From Flavobacterium sp. JAD_PAG50586_2 (GTDB lineage: Bacteria > Bacteroidota > Bacteroidia > Flavobacteriales > Flavobacteriaceae), in the NCBI GenBank assembly GCA_023213215.1, contig CP096136.1, positions 1,302,001-1,366,000 of the forward strand: a stretch of 64,000 bases of DNA. The letters are read 5' to 3'. Below the pieces are notes generated by a model, which worked only from the letters and a program-made list of their open reading frames with translations, did not search any database and was not told where the DNA came from. Position numbers and translations under genes: made by a program. The first letter of the stretch is position 1. Each line of letters starts with the position of its first letter. Positions 21,629 to 30,753 of this stretch are shown here, piece after piece.

Positions 21629-22900
21629 TTAGTTTATAATATCAAACCCAGTGTATTTGCGCAGTACTTCGGGAATTACAATACCTTCCGGCGTTTGATA
21701 ATTTTCGAGTATTCCTGCTAAGACCCTTGGCAATGCCAGGGAACTTCCGTTTAGCGTGTGTGCCAGTTGCGTTTTTCCTTCTTTTCCTTTGAAACGCAGT
21801 TTCAGACGGTTGGCCTGAAAAGTTTCGAAATTAGAAACCGAAGATATTTCTAACCATTTGTCCTGTGCAGTTGAAAACACTTCGAAATCATAGGTCAAAG
21901 CCGAAGCAAATCCCATATCCCCACCGCAAAGACGGAGAATCCTGTAAGGTAATTTTAGTTCCTGCAGGATGGTTTTTACGTGTTCTACCATGCCATCCAA
22001 AGCTTCATACGATTTGTCCGGATGTTCGATTCGAACTATTTCTACTTTATCAAATTGGTGCAGACGGTTCAATCCACGAACGTGTGCTCCGTAAGAACCC
22101 GCTTCACGTCGGAAGCATGGTGTGTAACCTGTGCATAAAATTGGCAGTTCGCTTTCCTGCAAAATCACATCCCGGAAAATATTCGTTACCGGAACTTCCG
22201 CAGTTGGAATCAGGTACAAATCATCCGTGGCATCGTGGTACATCTGCCCTTCCTTATCAGGCAACTGTCCTGTTCCATAAGCCGAAGCTTCGTTTACCAA
22301 ATGCGGTACCTGGAATTCCTGGTAACCCGCTTCTGTATTTTTATCCAGGAAATAGGAAATTAAGGCCCGTTGTAATTTGGCTCCTTTTCCTTTGTAAACC
22401 GGGAAGCCTGCGCCTGTAATCTTTACACCTAATTCAAAGTCGATGATGTCGTATTTCTTTACCAATTCCCAATGTGGCTGTGCTCCTTCGTGTAAAACCG
22501 GAACTTCGCCTTCTTCAAAAACGTTTAGGTTTTCTTCGGGAGTTTTTCCAACCGGAACTATGTCTGCAGGAAGGTTTGGCAGTAAGTACATTTTCTCCAA
22601 AAGTTCATTCGCCAAAGTATCTGATTTTTCAGAAAGCTCTTTGCTGGTTTCCTTTAGCTGAACGGTTTTTAGTTTAAGGATTTCCGCTTTTGCTTTTTCC
22701 CCATTTTTCATTAACTCGCCAATGGCTGCCGAAAGTTTGTTGGCTTCCGCCAGATTATTATCTAAAGCAACCTGAGCGCTTCTTCGGTTTTCGTCTAACT
22801 GGATTACTTCTTCCACGAGTGTTTTCACATCCATGTTTCTTTTGGCCAAAGCCGTAATCACTTTCTCTTTATTTTCCCTGATGTAACTTATCTGTAACAT
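21629..22900 (-). CDS. serS: Seryl-tRNA synthetase
   Basis: Charges tRNA-Ser. The N-terminal coiled-coil arm (MLQISYIRENKEKVITALAK to about residue 105) is followed by the class II core. This has GTGQLPDKEGQMY, YLIPTAEVPVTNIFRD, motif 2 TPCFRREAGSYGAHVRGL and motif 3 LAHTLNGSSLALPRVLAGIL with EISSVSNFETFQANRL. The frame opens eight codons earlier (22924), but MLQIS at 22900 is the family start. About 423 residues, complete. Confidence 0.97.
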   Translation of the reverse strand: MLQISYIRENKEKVITALAKRNMDVKTLVEEVIQLDENRRSAQVALDNNLAEANKLSAAIGELMKNGEKAKAEILKLKTVQLKETSKELSEKSDTLANELLEKMYLLPNLPADIVPVGKTPEENLNVFEEGEVPVLHEGAQPHWELVKKYDIIDFELGVKITGAGFPVYKGKGAKLQRALISYFLDKNTEAGYQEFQVPHLVNEASAYGTGQLPDKEGQMYHDATDDLYLIPTAEVPVTNIFRDVILQESELPILCTGYTPCFRREAGSYGAHVRGLNRLHQFDKVEIVRIEHPDKSYEALDGMVEHVKTILQELKLPYRILRLCGGDMGFASALTYDFEVFSTAQDKWLEISSVSNFETFQANRLKLRFKGKEGKTQLAHTLNGSSLALPRVLAGILENYQTPEGIVIPEVLRKYTGFDIIN

Positions 22901-23077
22901 GACATTTTCTTTATAAGGACGCAAATTTAATGAAATGTTTGATATAACGTTTCCGATATAGAAAAACTTAGGCTTAGGGTTCGGTCGATTTTAACTGTTA
23001 TAGGGTAGTACTTTATAAAATATTTAAGATTAGTTACTGCTGATTATCATTATATTCGCAAAAATTTTGCTATTACC

Positions 23078-25002
23078 ATGAAAAAACCTACCTACTGGCA
23101 CTTTGTCTTACGATAAGTGCGGCATTTGGCCAAAACTCTAAAAGCCGCAGCCATTCGATTGCTGAAGCTGAAATGAAATCGGCAGCGCAGCTCATGAATA
23201 TCGAGGTGAATCCCAACACCGCCAATTATGATATTACTTATCATAAACTAGAATTCACAGTAAATCCGGCAGCTGCCACCAGATTTATCTCGGGAAAAGT
23301 GACCACTACCTTTACCGCCTTGTCCAATATGAACACCATCACTTTTGATTTGGCGAATGAATTGACGGTAAGTTCGGTTAAAAAAGGTGCTGCCAATCTG
23401 ACTTTCACGGAAAGTGGCAATAACGAATTGGTCATTACACTTCCGGCAACCCAAACGACCGGGACTTCGGCGACCGTTGAAATTACATATTCCGGTACAC
23501 CGCCCAATAACGGCATGGGGTCCTTTGAAAGGGACATTCATAATGGGACGCCAATCATCTGGACGCTTTCTGAGCCTTTTGGTGCCCGCGACTGGTGGCC
23601 TTGTAAACAGGACCTGAATGATAAGATTGCCAGTATTGATGTCTATATTACTGCTCCTTCCACCTATACCAGCGTTTCCAACGGCATCGAAACTACACCT
23701 CCCGTAATTTCGGGAAGCAATAAAACTACTCATTTCCACCATGGTTATCCTATTCCGGCTTACCTGATTGCTATTGCGGTAACTAATTATAGTGTGATTA
23801 CCCAAACTGCCGGGACTGCACCCAACACTTTCCCGATTATAAACTATGTTTATCCGGAAGACTTGGCTGATGCGGAGTGGCAATTGGAGCAGACACCTCT
23901 TATCATGGATTTGTTTGAAAATTTGTTTGAAACCTATCCGTTTCACGAAGAAAAATATGGCCATGCCCAGTTTAGTTGGGGAGGCGGAATGGAACACACC
24001 ACCGTTTCCTTTATGGCTAATTTTGACCGCGGATTAATTGCTCATGAATTGGGCCATCAGTGGTTTGGAGACAAGATAACCTGTGGAACCTGGAAAGACA
24101 TTTGGCTCAATGAAGGTTTTGCCACTTACCTTGCTTCTTTGGTCATTGAGAACTTTGACGGACCGGATGCCTTCATTGCCGACAAAACAAGCATGATTGA
24201 TAACATCACTTCGAATCCGGACGGAAACATATATCTAACAGATGAGCAGGCAACCAACGTGGGACGAATCTTTAGCAGCAGGCTGAGTTATGACAAAGGC
24301 GCTATGGTATTGGAAATGCTCCGTTTTAAGCTAGGCGATACTGCTTTTTTCCAAGCGGTAAGAAATTATCTGGCAGATCCTAATTTGGCTTTCAAGTATG
24401 CTGTAACTGCAGATTTTCAGGGTCATTTGGAAGCGGTTTACGGAAGCAGCCTGACGGAATTCTTTAATGACTGGGTTTACAACGAAGGGTATCCAACTTA
24501 TAGTATTATTGCCCAAAACTGGGGTAGCGGACAAGCGAAATTTATAGTGAATCAGACCCAATCGGATGCGTCGGTGCCTTATTTTGAAATGCCGGTTCCA
24601 GTTAGGATTTATGGTGCTGGTGGGCAACAGGCGGATTTAGTACTAAACAATACTTTTGACGGAGAGGAAATCCTTATGAGTGTTCCTTTTGCAGTAACTG
24701 CAGTAGAATTTGACCCTAATAAACATCTTATTTCCGCTAATTCGGATGTAACCCTGGGCAATGCGGATTTTGATTTGGCTGCCGCTATTGCCATTTACCC
24801 AAATCCGGGTTCGGATGTAGTACATATCCAAATGCCTGCAACGGCGACTTTGGAAAAGGTAATTATTTACAATAACCTTGGGCAGAAGGTAATGGAAAGC
24901 TCCGGTTTGGATTTTTCGGTGGCTTCATTAGCTACGGGAGTTCATTATGTAGACGTGCAGACTACAGCAGGGACTTTTCATAAAAAATTCATAAAAAAAT
25001 AA
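23078..25002 (+). CDS. Secreted M1-family metallopeptidase with T9SS domain (one frameshift)
   Basis: Gluzincin aminopeptidase-like enzyme sent out through type IX secretion. The signal peptide begins at the ATG at 23078. The six-A run just after it must have seven A to give MKKTYLLALCLTISAAFGQ and join the long frame. The N-terminal M1 beta domain includes GAMEN-like WGGGMEHTT. The zinc site is LIAHELGHQWFGDK with the second glutamate in LNEGFATY. The C-terminal IYPNPGSDVVHIQM ... GQKVMESS ... FHKKFIKK is a type A sorting domain. There is no ERAP-like C-terminal helical domain. The gene is otherwise intact, so the shift is probably a sequence error. Confidence 0.9.
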
Positions 25003-25026
25003 TCTTAAACAAATAATTTGTGCTAG

Positions 25027-25050
25027 AGTAAGGTGGAAACCTTACTTTTG
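25027..25050 (+). terminator. Hairpin after the M1 peptidase gene
   Basis: GTAAGGT and ACCTTAC form a seven-pair stem followed by TTTTG, a weak terminator. The same bases include a TACTTTTG box (25043-25050) that could act as the -7 element for rseP, so terminator and promoter may overlap. Confidence 0.45.
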
Positions 25051-25080
25051 TGCGTTTAAATGAAATCTTTACTATAAGAA

Positions 25081-26424
25081 ATGGAAATTGCAATCAAATT
25101 ATCTCAATTTTTATTGAGTTTATCAATACTAATTATACTTCACGAATTAGGGCATTTTATCCCTGCTAAATTATTTAAGACGCGTGTAGAAAAGTTCTAC
25201 CTGTTTTTTGATGTTAAATACTCCTTACTAAAAAAGAAAATCGGCGAAACCGAATACGGTATCGGCTGGTTGCCTTTAGGTGGTTATGTTAAGATATCGG
25301 GAATGATAGACGAAAGCATGGACACCGACCAACTGGCACAGGAACCTCAACCTTGGGAATTCCGTTCGAAACCGGCTTGGCAGCGATTGATTATCATGCT
25401 GGGTGGTGTAACCGTGAACTTTATCTTAGCGTTTATTATTTATATTGGAATGACTTTCTTTTATGGCGAGCAGTACATCGCCAATAGTGAAGTGAAGGAC
25501 GGCATTTGGATAAACAACCCTGTAGTAGCGAAAGCTGGACTTAAGACCGGAGACAAACTAGTTTCTATCGACGGTGAAAAAGTGGAGCGTTTCCACGAAT
25601 CTAACGAGAAGTTATTTTTGTCTAAGGAGATTATCGTTATCCGTGACGGTAAAGAGGAAAAAGTACATTTCCCGCAGAACTTCATCGACCAGCTGATGAA
25701 AGAAAAGAGATCTACTTTGGCAGAACTGCGTATTCCTTTCGTGATAAGCCAGGTGGAACCTGATTCCCATAATAAAGACGTTTTAAAGACAAAAGACATT
25801 GTAACGAGCTTTAACGGAAAACCGGTAACCTACGCTGATGAAGTGCTAGGTTCCTTGGATTCACTAAAAGGCAAAACCGTTCCGGTAATCCTTAAAAGAG
25901 ACGGAAAAGAAGTTGCTGCGAACCTAAAAATAAGTGACAGTGCCAAACTTGGAATCGCGTATGCCAGCAGGATTCCTTACAAAGACCTTGAAAAATTAGG
26001 CATCTATAACATCAGCAAACAGCAGTTTAGCTTCTTCGAATCTATACCTGTAGGTATCGACAGGGGTTTTGATCAGTTAGGCAGCTACTGGAAACAACTT
26101 CAAGCTATCTTCACTCCAAGTACCGGAGCTTACAAAGGCGTTGGTGGTTTTGCTGCTATCTTTAATATATTTCCAAATACCTGGAGCTGGGAAGCGTTCT
26201 GGAGCATCACTGCTTTATTGTCGATTATGCTTGGTGTGATGAATTTATTGCCGATTCCGGCCTTGGATGGTGGGCATGTGATGTTTTTATTATACGAAAT
26301 CATCAGCGGCAGAAAACCTAGCGATAAGTTCCTTGAAAAAGCCCAAATGGTTGGCTTTGTACTACTTATTGCCCTATTATTATTTGCTAATGGGAACGAT
26401 ATTTACAAGGCGATTGTTAGGTAA
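25081..26424 (+). CDS. rseP: RseP / site-2-type zinc metalloprotease
   Basis: Inner-membrane M50 protease that cuts membrane-embedded substrates such as anti-sigma factors. Zinc ligands are in HELGHF at residues 21-26 and in the distal NLLPIPALDGGH near residues 388-399. Two PDZ domains lie between them (GLKTGDKLVSIDGEKV and the later KDIVTSFNGKPVTYADEV). Hydrophobic segments at 8-22, 100-125, about 365-395 and 420-440 give the usual topology. Length 447 is normal. It stands alone after the M1 gene; tRNA-Asn follows. Confidence 0.94.
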   Translation: MEIAIKLSQFLLSLSILIILHELGHFIPAKLFKTRVEKFYLFFDVKYSLLKKKIGETEYGIGWLPLGGYVKISGMIDESMDTDQLAQEPQPWEFRSKPAWQRLIIMLGGVTVNFILAFIIYIGMTFFYGEQYIANSEVKDGIWINNPVVAKAGLKTGDKLVSIDGEKVERFHESNEKLFLSKEIIVIRDGKEEKVHFPQNFIDQLMKEKRSTLAELRIPFVISQVEPDSHNKDVLKTKDIVTSFNGKPVTYADEVLGSLDSLKGKTVPVILKRDGKEVAANLKISDSAKLGIAYASRIPYKDLEKLGIYNISKQQFSFFESIPVGIDRGFDQLGSYWKQLQAIFTPSTGAYKGVGGFAAIFNIFPNTWSWEAFWSITALLSIMLGVMNLLPIPALDGGHVMFLLYEIISGRKPSDKFLEKAQMVGFVLLIALLLFANGNDIYKAIVR

Positions 26425-26454
26425 AAATCTTTTTTAAATTTTATTGATTTTTTA

Positions 26455-26485
26455 TTTGCAAAAAATAAAATTCGCATTATATTTG
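26455..26485 (+). promoter_or_regulatory. Promoter of tRNA-Asn
   Basis: TTTG at 26455-26458, a 19-base spacer and TATATTTG at 26478-26485, an exact match to the Bacteroidota consensus, 25 bases before the tRNA. Confidence 0.75.
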
Positions 26486-26510
26486 CAACCGCTTAAAAGA
26501 CATAAGATCT

Positions 26511-26583
26511 TCCTCCTTAGCTCAGTTGGTTAGAGCATCTGACTGTTAATCAGAGGGTCCTTGGTTCGAGCCCAAGAGGGGAG
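26511..26583 (+). tRNA. tRNA-Asn (anticodon GTT), one G short in the acceptor arm
   Basis: D-arm AGCTCAGTTGGTTAGAGC, anticodon arm CTGACTGTTAATCAG giving GTT, and T-arm CTTGGTTCGAGCCCAAG are intact. The 5' acceptor strand TCCTCCT needs AGGGGGA (with a T-G pair), but the sequence has A, four G, A. One G is missing from the run at 26578-26581, so the acceptor stem cannot pair fully. This fits the homopolymer undercalls seen elsewhere. Confidence 0.93.
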
Positions 26584-26592
26584 CAGACAGAG

Positions 26593-26623
26593 AAAGCCTT
26601 TACAGAAATGTAGAGGCTTTTTT
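26593..26623 (+). terminator. Terminator after tRNA-Asn
   Basis: AAAGCCTTTACA pairs with TGTAGAGGCTTT (one mismatch) and is followed by T residues. Confidence 0.8.
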
Positions 26624-26702
26624 AATTTACTAAGGATACTTTTCTTCAACACGACCATTTAAACAACAGTCAATCTTTTTCCTGCTGTACCATAAAGAGA
26701 TT

Positions 26703-26919
26703 ATGATACGAATTGTGTATCTGCAGCTCACTATCATCTGGACTGTGGCTCACTTTGAAGCGAAAGCAATGGAGCTTAAAAAAGTCAGTAGGAAGTATCT
26801 ATGACCGAAAGACCTTTGAGGAGGTTTTGGTTAAGATGATTCAAAATCACAATAGAGATCTAGGAATTAATTGGTCAACTGTAGAATTTTACTTAAACAA
26901 GTATTGTAAACTCGATTGA
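26703..26919 (+). CDS. Small hypothetical protein, probably frameshifted
   Basis: A frame from the ATG at 26703 reads MIRIVYLQLTIIWTVAHFEA ... LKKVSRKY and then stops. A second frame continues with YDRKTFEEVLVKMIQNHNRD and LGINWSTVEFYLNKYCKLD to 26919, ahead of a clear terminator. Joining them needs one base change near 26800-26810. The second part has good amphipathic composition and looks coded; the first part is uncertain. No family recognised. It lies at the left edge of the AT-rich peptide region. Confidence 0.4.
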
Positions 26920-26926
26920 AATATTA

Positions 26927-26950
26927 TCCCTGTTTTTACAGGGAATTTTT
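26927..26950 (+). terminator. Hairpin terminator
   Basis: TCCCTG pairs with CAGGGA around a short T-rich loop, followed by TTTTT at 26946-26950. Confidence 0.6.
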
Positions 26951-27054
26951 ATTCTGACAATTATTAAACGTTGCTTTTATGTTCGCAAACACATCCCAAT
27001 ACTCTCTATGTTGTTAAATCTTAATGGAATTTTAGAATTTCAATTCCAGAAAAA

Positions 27055-27330
27055 CTAAAACAGGTTAAAGTCTATCTTAATTTTTTTATCAAGAAGCCTG
27101 AGAATTTTTAAGGAATTTTTTTCTTTCCTAATTTTTTTAAAAAAATCAACGTAATCTATTTCTAAAATTTCGAATAATAAAACCATGTGCTTTACTGATA
27201 ATTCAACTTTTCCAGATTCTATTCTAGCATAATAGCTTTGAGAAAAATCTAGCTTGGAGGCAACATATTCTTGAGAATAATTTTTGGAGAGACGATGTGC
27301 TCGAATTGAATTTATGATCCTCTGTACCAT
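27055..27330 (-). CDS. XRE-family transcriptional regulator
   Basis: A 91-residue DNA-binding protein with one XRE helix-turn-helix: IRAHRLSKNYSQEYVASKL then QSYYARIESGKVELSVKH. It ends in a helical tail with many Lys and Asp residues. The frame extends to 27381, but MVQRIINSIRAHRL at 27330 matches the usual start of such proteins. It is transcribed away from the first precursor-peptide gene, whose promoter region carries a 15-base palindrome that is repeated before the second precursor. It is thus the natural candidate regulator of the peptide cassette. A similar regulator lies at 62866-63132. Confidence 0.85.
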   Translation of the reverse strand: MVQRIINSIRAHRLSKNYSQEYVASKLDFSQSYYARIESGKVELSVKHMVLLFEILEIDYVDFFKKIRKEKNSLKILRLLDKKIKIDFNLF

Positions 27331-27409
27331 AATTAATAGTTTTAGTTTTATTATAGGTAGTGGGGAATACAATATTAACAATAAATAAAAAGAATAAAAA
27401 ATAATAATA

Positions 27410-27424
27410 GTTCTAATTTAGAAC
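27410..27424. promoter_or_regulatory. Operator palindrome, copy 1
   Basis: GTTCTAATTTAGAAC is a 15-base palindrome around a central base. It sits 10 bases before the -33 TTG of the first precursor promoter. The identical sequence lies at 29149-29163 at the same distance from the second promoter. Confidence 0.65.
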
Positions 27425-27434
27425 TTATGGGTTA

Positions 27435-27466
27435 TTGACTTATGTAAGTAAAGTTTTTAAGATTTG
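27435..27466 (+). promoter_or_regulatory. Promoter of precursor peptide 1
   Basis: TTG at 27435-27437 and TAAGATTTG ending at 27466, the -7 box having one extra base relative to TAnnTTTG. The whole block is repeated before precursor 2 at 29174-29205. It leaves an mRNA leader of about 80 bases. Confidence 0.5.
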
Positions 27467-27551
27467 TGACAGGTTGGTACTCCCCTGATTCATTGTGCAC
27501 GTGAACCATTGGGAATCCATTAAAATATTTATTATCTTAAAATCTAAAAAC

Positions 27552-27776
27552 ATGAAATTAAGTTTAGACGCACTTAAAGAAAGAGCAGAAGCTACTGCTT
27601 CAAATGATTTACTAACGGAAATATCTGGAGGACTAGATAATGCCTGTCATGACGCACCAACCGTATGGACGGTTGACTTCTCAAGCTGCGGACAATCAAA
27701 CCCTACGGGACAACAGATGTCAATGTCAGCATTTTTGGATGCAGTAGGGCAGTTTTTCATAAGAACTGGCTTATAA
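27552..27776 (+). CDS. Double-glycine precursor peptide 1
   Basis: A 74-residue secreted-peptide precursor. The leader MKLSLDALKERAEATASNDL runs on to a Gly-Gly at 26-27, the cleavage site expected for C39 peptidases. The core is about 47 residues and begins LDNACHD, with cysteines at 32 and 46 of the precursor and an aromatic, amphipathic C-terminus. The frame is open upstream to 27495. I chose the ATG at 27552 because the leader is shared almost exactly with the precursor at 29289 from that Met. The operator and promoter lie upstream, a hairpin and an aspartyl protease gene downstream. The C39 exporter at 33185 is the likely partner. Modified peptide or bacteriocin-like role is inferred. 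Confidence 0.85.
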   Translation: MKLSLDALKERAEATASNDLLTEISGGLDNACHDAPTVWTVDFSSCGQSNPTGQQMSMSAFLDAVGQFFIRTGL

Positions 27777-27786
27777 TATTAATAAT

Positions 27787-27815
27787 ATTAAGACTGTCTT
27801 TAAGGACAGTCTTAA
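27787..27815 (+). terminator. Hairpin between precursor 1 and its protease
   Basis: TTAAGACTGTC pairs with GACAGTCTTAA in a long stem without a strong T tail. It could act as a partial terminator or an mRNA-stabilising 3' end, so that peptide mRNA outnumbers protease mRNA. Confidence 0.6.
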
Positions 27816-27833
27816 TTAATAATCTATTTCAAC

Positions 27834-29021
27834 TTGTTTGGTTCATCTAAAACTGAAAAAATTATATCGCTGTTATTATTTATGGCTTTATTTGGTTCCT
27901 GTACAATATTTAGACAGAAACATGAATATTTTATAAATGAAGCGCTGGAAACAAACTTACAATTAAATGATTCTATCACAATAAATGGAATATTTGATAC
28001 CGGTTCTTCACTTTTTTGTATTGATTCATTAATAGTTAATAAACTGAAAGTCAAAAACTATTTTTTCCATAATATATCTGGCGTTGGAGTTTCATCTAAA
28101 AAAGCCATGATTGTCACTGACACATTAAAAGTTACGGTGGCAAATAATCACTATACGTCATCTATCACAACAGTTACAGACATTAAGCGGTTTGCTGGGA
28201 GAAAACTTGATGCAATATTAGGCAATATGATGTTCAGTGAAAATATGGTATTTGTAAGTTCAGAACAGAACTCCCTAGAAATTATAAAAGACAGTTCTGC
28301 AATTAATTTTTCAGAATACAAAAAATTACCGTATAAATACATTAACGGTAAATTAATAATAGACGCCAAGATTGATATTGACAATAATCTTTCATTCAAT
28401 GGGAAGTTCCTTCTTGATACGGGGTTTAATGGTCAGCTATACCTAAACAAAAATTTACAAGATAAGTTTAATATAGAAAGTAAAATAAAGAAGAAAGCCT
28501 ACTATTGCTCAACCACTAATGGTATTGGGGGTAAATCAGAGGGATTTCTATTTAGTGCAAAGTCAATTCGCTTTGCCGCATTTAAGCTGGATAAAATTGC
28601 TGCGGATTGTACAAAAGATACCACTGGAGCTTTTGCGAGAAATAAAGATTTTGATGGCATGATCGGTCATGGGATTCTGAAAAAATTTGATGTGATTTTT
28701 GATTTTAGGAATCAGGTAGTATACTTAAAACCGGGTAAAGAATTTACCAAATTATCAGCGAGACCAAAAGTAGGTTTTTCATTTGTTGACAGAACCGATT
28801 TAAACAAGGGGTTTATTGTTAATTCAATAGTTAAAGAAAGTAATGCTGAAAAAGCCGGATTGCGGCTAAACGATGAAATAGTTGTTTTTAATGGAGCCAG
28901 GGTTGAGAACGAGGGCGTTGATTTTATTAAAGAAATTAATACGCAAAAAATTGTAAAGCTCATTGTTAAACGCGGAACTGAATTTGTAAATATCACATTT
29001 AAGAAGTCTTCTCTTTACTAA
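27834..29021 (+). CDS. Lipoprotein aspartyl protease (retropepsin-like) with PDZ domain
   Basis: Probable periplasm-facing, lipid-anchored peptidase of 395 residues. The N-terminal hydrophobic stretch ends in a lipobox, LFGSC, near residues 19-23. Two catalytic-type motifs are present, FDTGSS near residue 55 and LLDTGFNG near residue 193, each with downstream hydrophobic-Gly (LDAILGN, FDGMIGHG). This is the layout of a two-lobe clan AA protease. A PDZ domain closes the protein (KGFIVNSIVKESNAEKAGL, LNDEIVVFNG). Start is a TTG at 27834; no better start is in frame after the stop at 27813. It follows precursor 1 and has a paralogue after precursor 2. It may trim the exported core or protect the cell by degrading it. 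Confidence 0.85.
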   Translation: MFGSSKTEKIISLLLFMALFGSCTIFRQKHEYFINEALETNLQLNDSITINGIFDTGSSLFCIDSLIVNKLKVKNYFFHNISGVGVSSKKAMIVTDTLKVTVANNHYTSSITTVTDIKRFAGRKLDAILGNMMFSENMVFVSSEQNSLEIIKDSSAINFSEYKKLPYKYINGKLIIDAKIDIDNNLSFNGKFLLDTGFNGQLYLNKNLQDKFNIESKIKKKAYYCSTTNGIGGKSEGFLFSAKSIRFAAFKLDKIAADCTKDTTGAFARNKDFDGMIGHGILKKFDVIFDFRNQVVYLKPGKEFTKLSARPKVGFSFVDRTDLNKGFIVNSIVKESNAEKAGLRLNDEIVVFNGARVENEGVDFIKEINTQKIVKLIVKRGTEFVNITFKKSSLY

Positions 29022-29148
29022 ATTTTATTTAACATTGATTTCTACATCAAGTTTGCTATACAAAGAAAATCCTATAGAATTATTCCATAATGTGGCAGTT
29101 TCTTCTTTATAGAGTGCGGGAGTAAAAGTTTAACAAAAAACAACAATA

Positions 29149-29163
29149 GTTCTAATTTAGAAC
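29149..29163. promoter_or_regulatory. Operator palindrome, copy 2
   Basis: GTTCTAATTTAGAAC, identical to 27410-27424 and 10 bases before the TTG of the second precursor promoter. Confidence 0.65.
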
Positions 29164-29173
29164 CAATGTGTTC

Positions 29174-29205
29174 TTGACTTATGTAAGTAAAGTTTTTAAA
29201 ATTTG
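29174..29205 (+). promoter_or_regulatory. Promoter of precursor peptide 2
   Basis: TTGACTTATGTAAGTAAAG then TAAAATTTG ending at 29205, nearly identical to the promoter of precursor 1. Confidence 0.5.
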
Positions 29206-29288
29206 TAGCATGTTGTATTCCTTGATTCATTGTGCACATGAACCATATGGAAAAAGCTAAAATATTTTATAACCTTAAAAATTTAAAC

Positions 29289-29492
29289 ATGAAATTAAGT
29301 TTAGACGCTCTTAAAGAGAGAGCAGAAGCAACAGCTTCAAATGATTTACTATCGGCAATATCTGGAGGACTAGATAATGCTTGTCATGATTCTGGATCAG
29401 GTCAAGGTATCGCTGACTATATCCATGGTGCGCAAACCTTGTCTGACACTCAAATCGTTCGCGATTTCATTAGAATAATGACAGGAAACTAA
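29289..29492 (+). CDS. Double-glycine precursor peptide 2
   Basis: A 67-residue precursor with the same leader as precursor 1; only residues 22-23 differ (SA for TE) up to residue 34. Gly-Gly is at 26-27. The core of about 40 residues again begins LDNACHD, but then diverges completely (GQGIADYIHGAQTLSDTQIV) and has a single cysteine. Conservation of the leader plus the first core residues, with a free remainder, points to one exporter and possibly one modifying enzyme handling both peptides. It is followed by a strong terminator and a second aspartyl protease. The ATG at 29289 was chosen to match precursor 1; the frame opens at 29232. Confidence 0.85.
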   Translation: MKLSLDALKERAEATASNDLLSAISGGLDNACHDSGSGQGIADYIHGAQTLSDTQIVRDFIRIMTGN

Positions 29493-29501
29493 ATTGAATA
29501 T

Positions 29502-29540
29502 AAAGCTGAGTCAGGATTATTTCTGGGCTCAGCTTTTTTA
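29502..29540 (+). terminator. Intrinsic terminator after precursor 2
   Basis: AAAGCTGAG (29502-29510) pairs with CTCAGCTTT (29528-29536), followed by T residues. Expression of the downstream protease would need read-through or another promoter. Confidence 0.8.
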
Positions 29541-29556
29541 GATAAAACACTAATTA

Positions 29557-30753
29557 ATGAAGAGTTTTTTTATAAGTATATTTTATTTCCTTTATTTTTT
29601 TACTTCCTGCAACTCATTGATAAAGAAGGATAATCAGTATGCTGCCGTAGACTATGATTATCATTTGTATTTGAATGCAGCCCTAAATGACAGCATAAAT
29701 CTTAAATTGATTTTAGATACAGGAGCGAATGGGTTTTATATAGATTCCACTTTTTGCAATAAAAATAAAATGAAGGCTAATATATCTTCTATTTATGTTA
29801 GAGGCGTTGGAGAAAAAAACAGCAGGTATCAATATTGAATAATCATTCCACCCTTAACCTTAATAATGAAATTAAGCCGTATGATAAAATCCCAATCTTG
29901 AATCTAAAAAAGATCATAGGTTCAAAAATAGATGGAATTATAGGCAATGATTTTTTCAGAGATAAAATCGTATTTATAGATTACCATAAAGAAGAAGTTA
30001 AAATATCAAATGATATTAAAAATGTTAATTTGAAGAACTTTTACGTATTCCCGTTTACTCAAGATATTACTAAAGGGGTAGTAATAAATCTGAATTTAAA
30101 AATTGACAATAAAGACTTTAAAGGGAATTACCTTGTTGATACAGGAAGCCCTCAGTTTTTAACCTTTACAAAAACAACAGCTCTTGAAAGACGTTTAGAC
30201 ACAATAAAGAGCAAGAAAAAATTTACTCCGAAAATTATGGTATTGGTGGAGCTTCTATGGGCTACGTTTTTCCTTCAAAATCATTAATGTTAAACAATGT
30301 TGAAATTACTAATCCTGTCTTCGATTTCTCTATAGATAAATCAGGCAGCTTAAGTGGAAGTGAGGATTATTTAGGGATTATTGGAAATCGTTTTCTGGAA
30401 AATTTTGTTGTAATAATTGACTATAAAAATTCTATTCTTTATTTAAAGCCTAATAATGACGGCAATAATAAGTTTGAAGATAAATATGCACAACGTTTTC
30501 TAGGCTTTTCATCAATTGACAACACATATTCATCCGAAGGATGGATTGTTTCAGGATTATTTGAAAATGAGAAAAATCAAGGATTGGAATTGGGAGATAT
30601 TATAATAAAAGTAAATAAAGTATCTACCACAAATATCCTTAGAAAGGATTTTTATAAAATGTTTAATAGAACTGTAAATGAATTAGAGATTATAAGAAAG
30701 AATCAAAGATTAAATGTAGAGTTTAGAAAAAAATGTTCTATGATGAAAATTGA
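29557..30753 (+). CDS. Second lipoprotein aspartyl protease with PDZ domain (frameshifted)
   Basis: Paralogue of the 27834 protease. The lipoprotein signal MKSFFISIFYFLYFFTSC starts at 29557. Motifs are ILDTGANG and LVDTGSPQ (the two lobes), SKIDGIIGNDFF and YLGIIGNRFLENFVV, then a short PDZ (GLELGDIIIKVNKV). The frame breaks in a seven-A run (29813-29819; eight A gives GEKKQQVSILNNHS) and a four-A run near 30233 (five A gives TPKNYGIGGASMGYVF). As read it then continues without a stop into the next protein. An eighth A in the run at 30726-30732 would instead end it ...VEFRKKMFYDEN at 30753, overlapping the next ATG by 14 bases. I favour separate genes. Role as for its paralogue. Confidence 0.75.

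Noticed and set aside
22443..22677. Overlapping frames inside serS
   Set aside because: Antisense shadows of seryl-tRNA synthetase.
27495..27551. Upstream extension of precursor 1 (and 29232-29288 for precursor 2)
   Set aside because: The two extensions differ more than the leaders that follow, and the shared part begins exactly at the ATG giving MKLSLDALKE.
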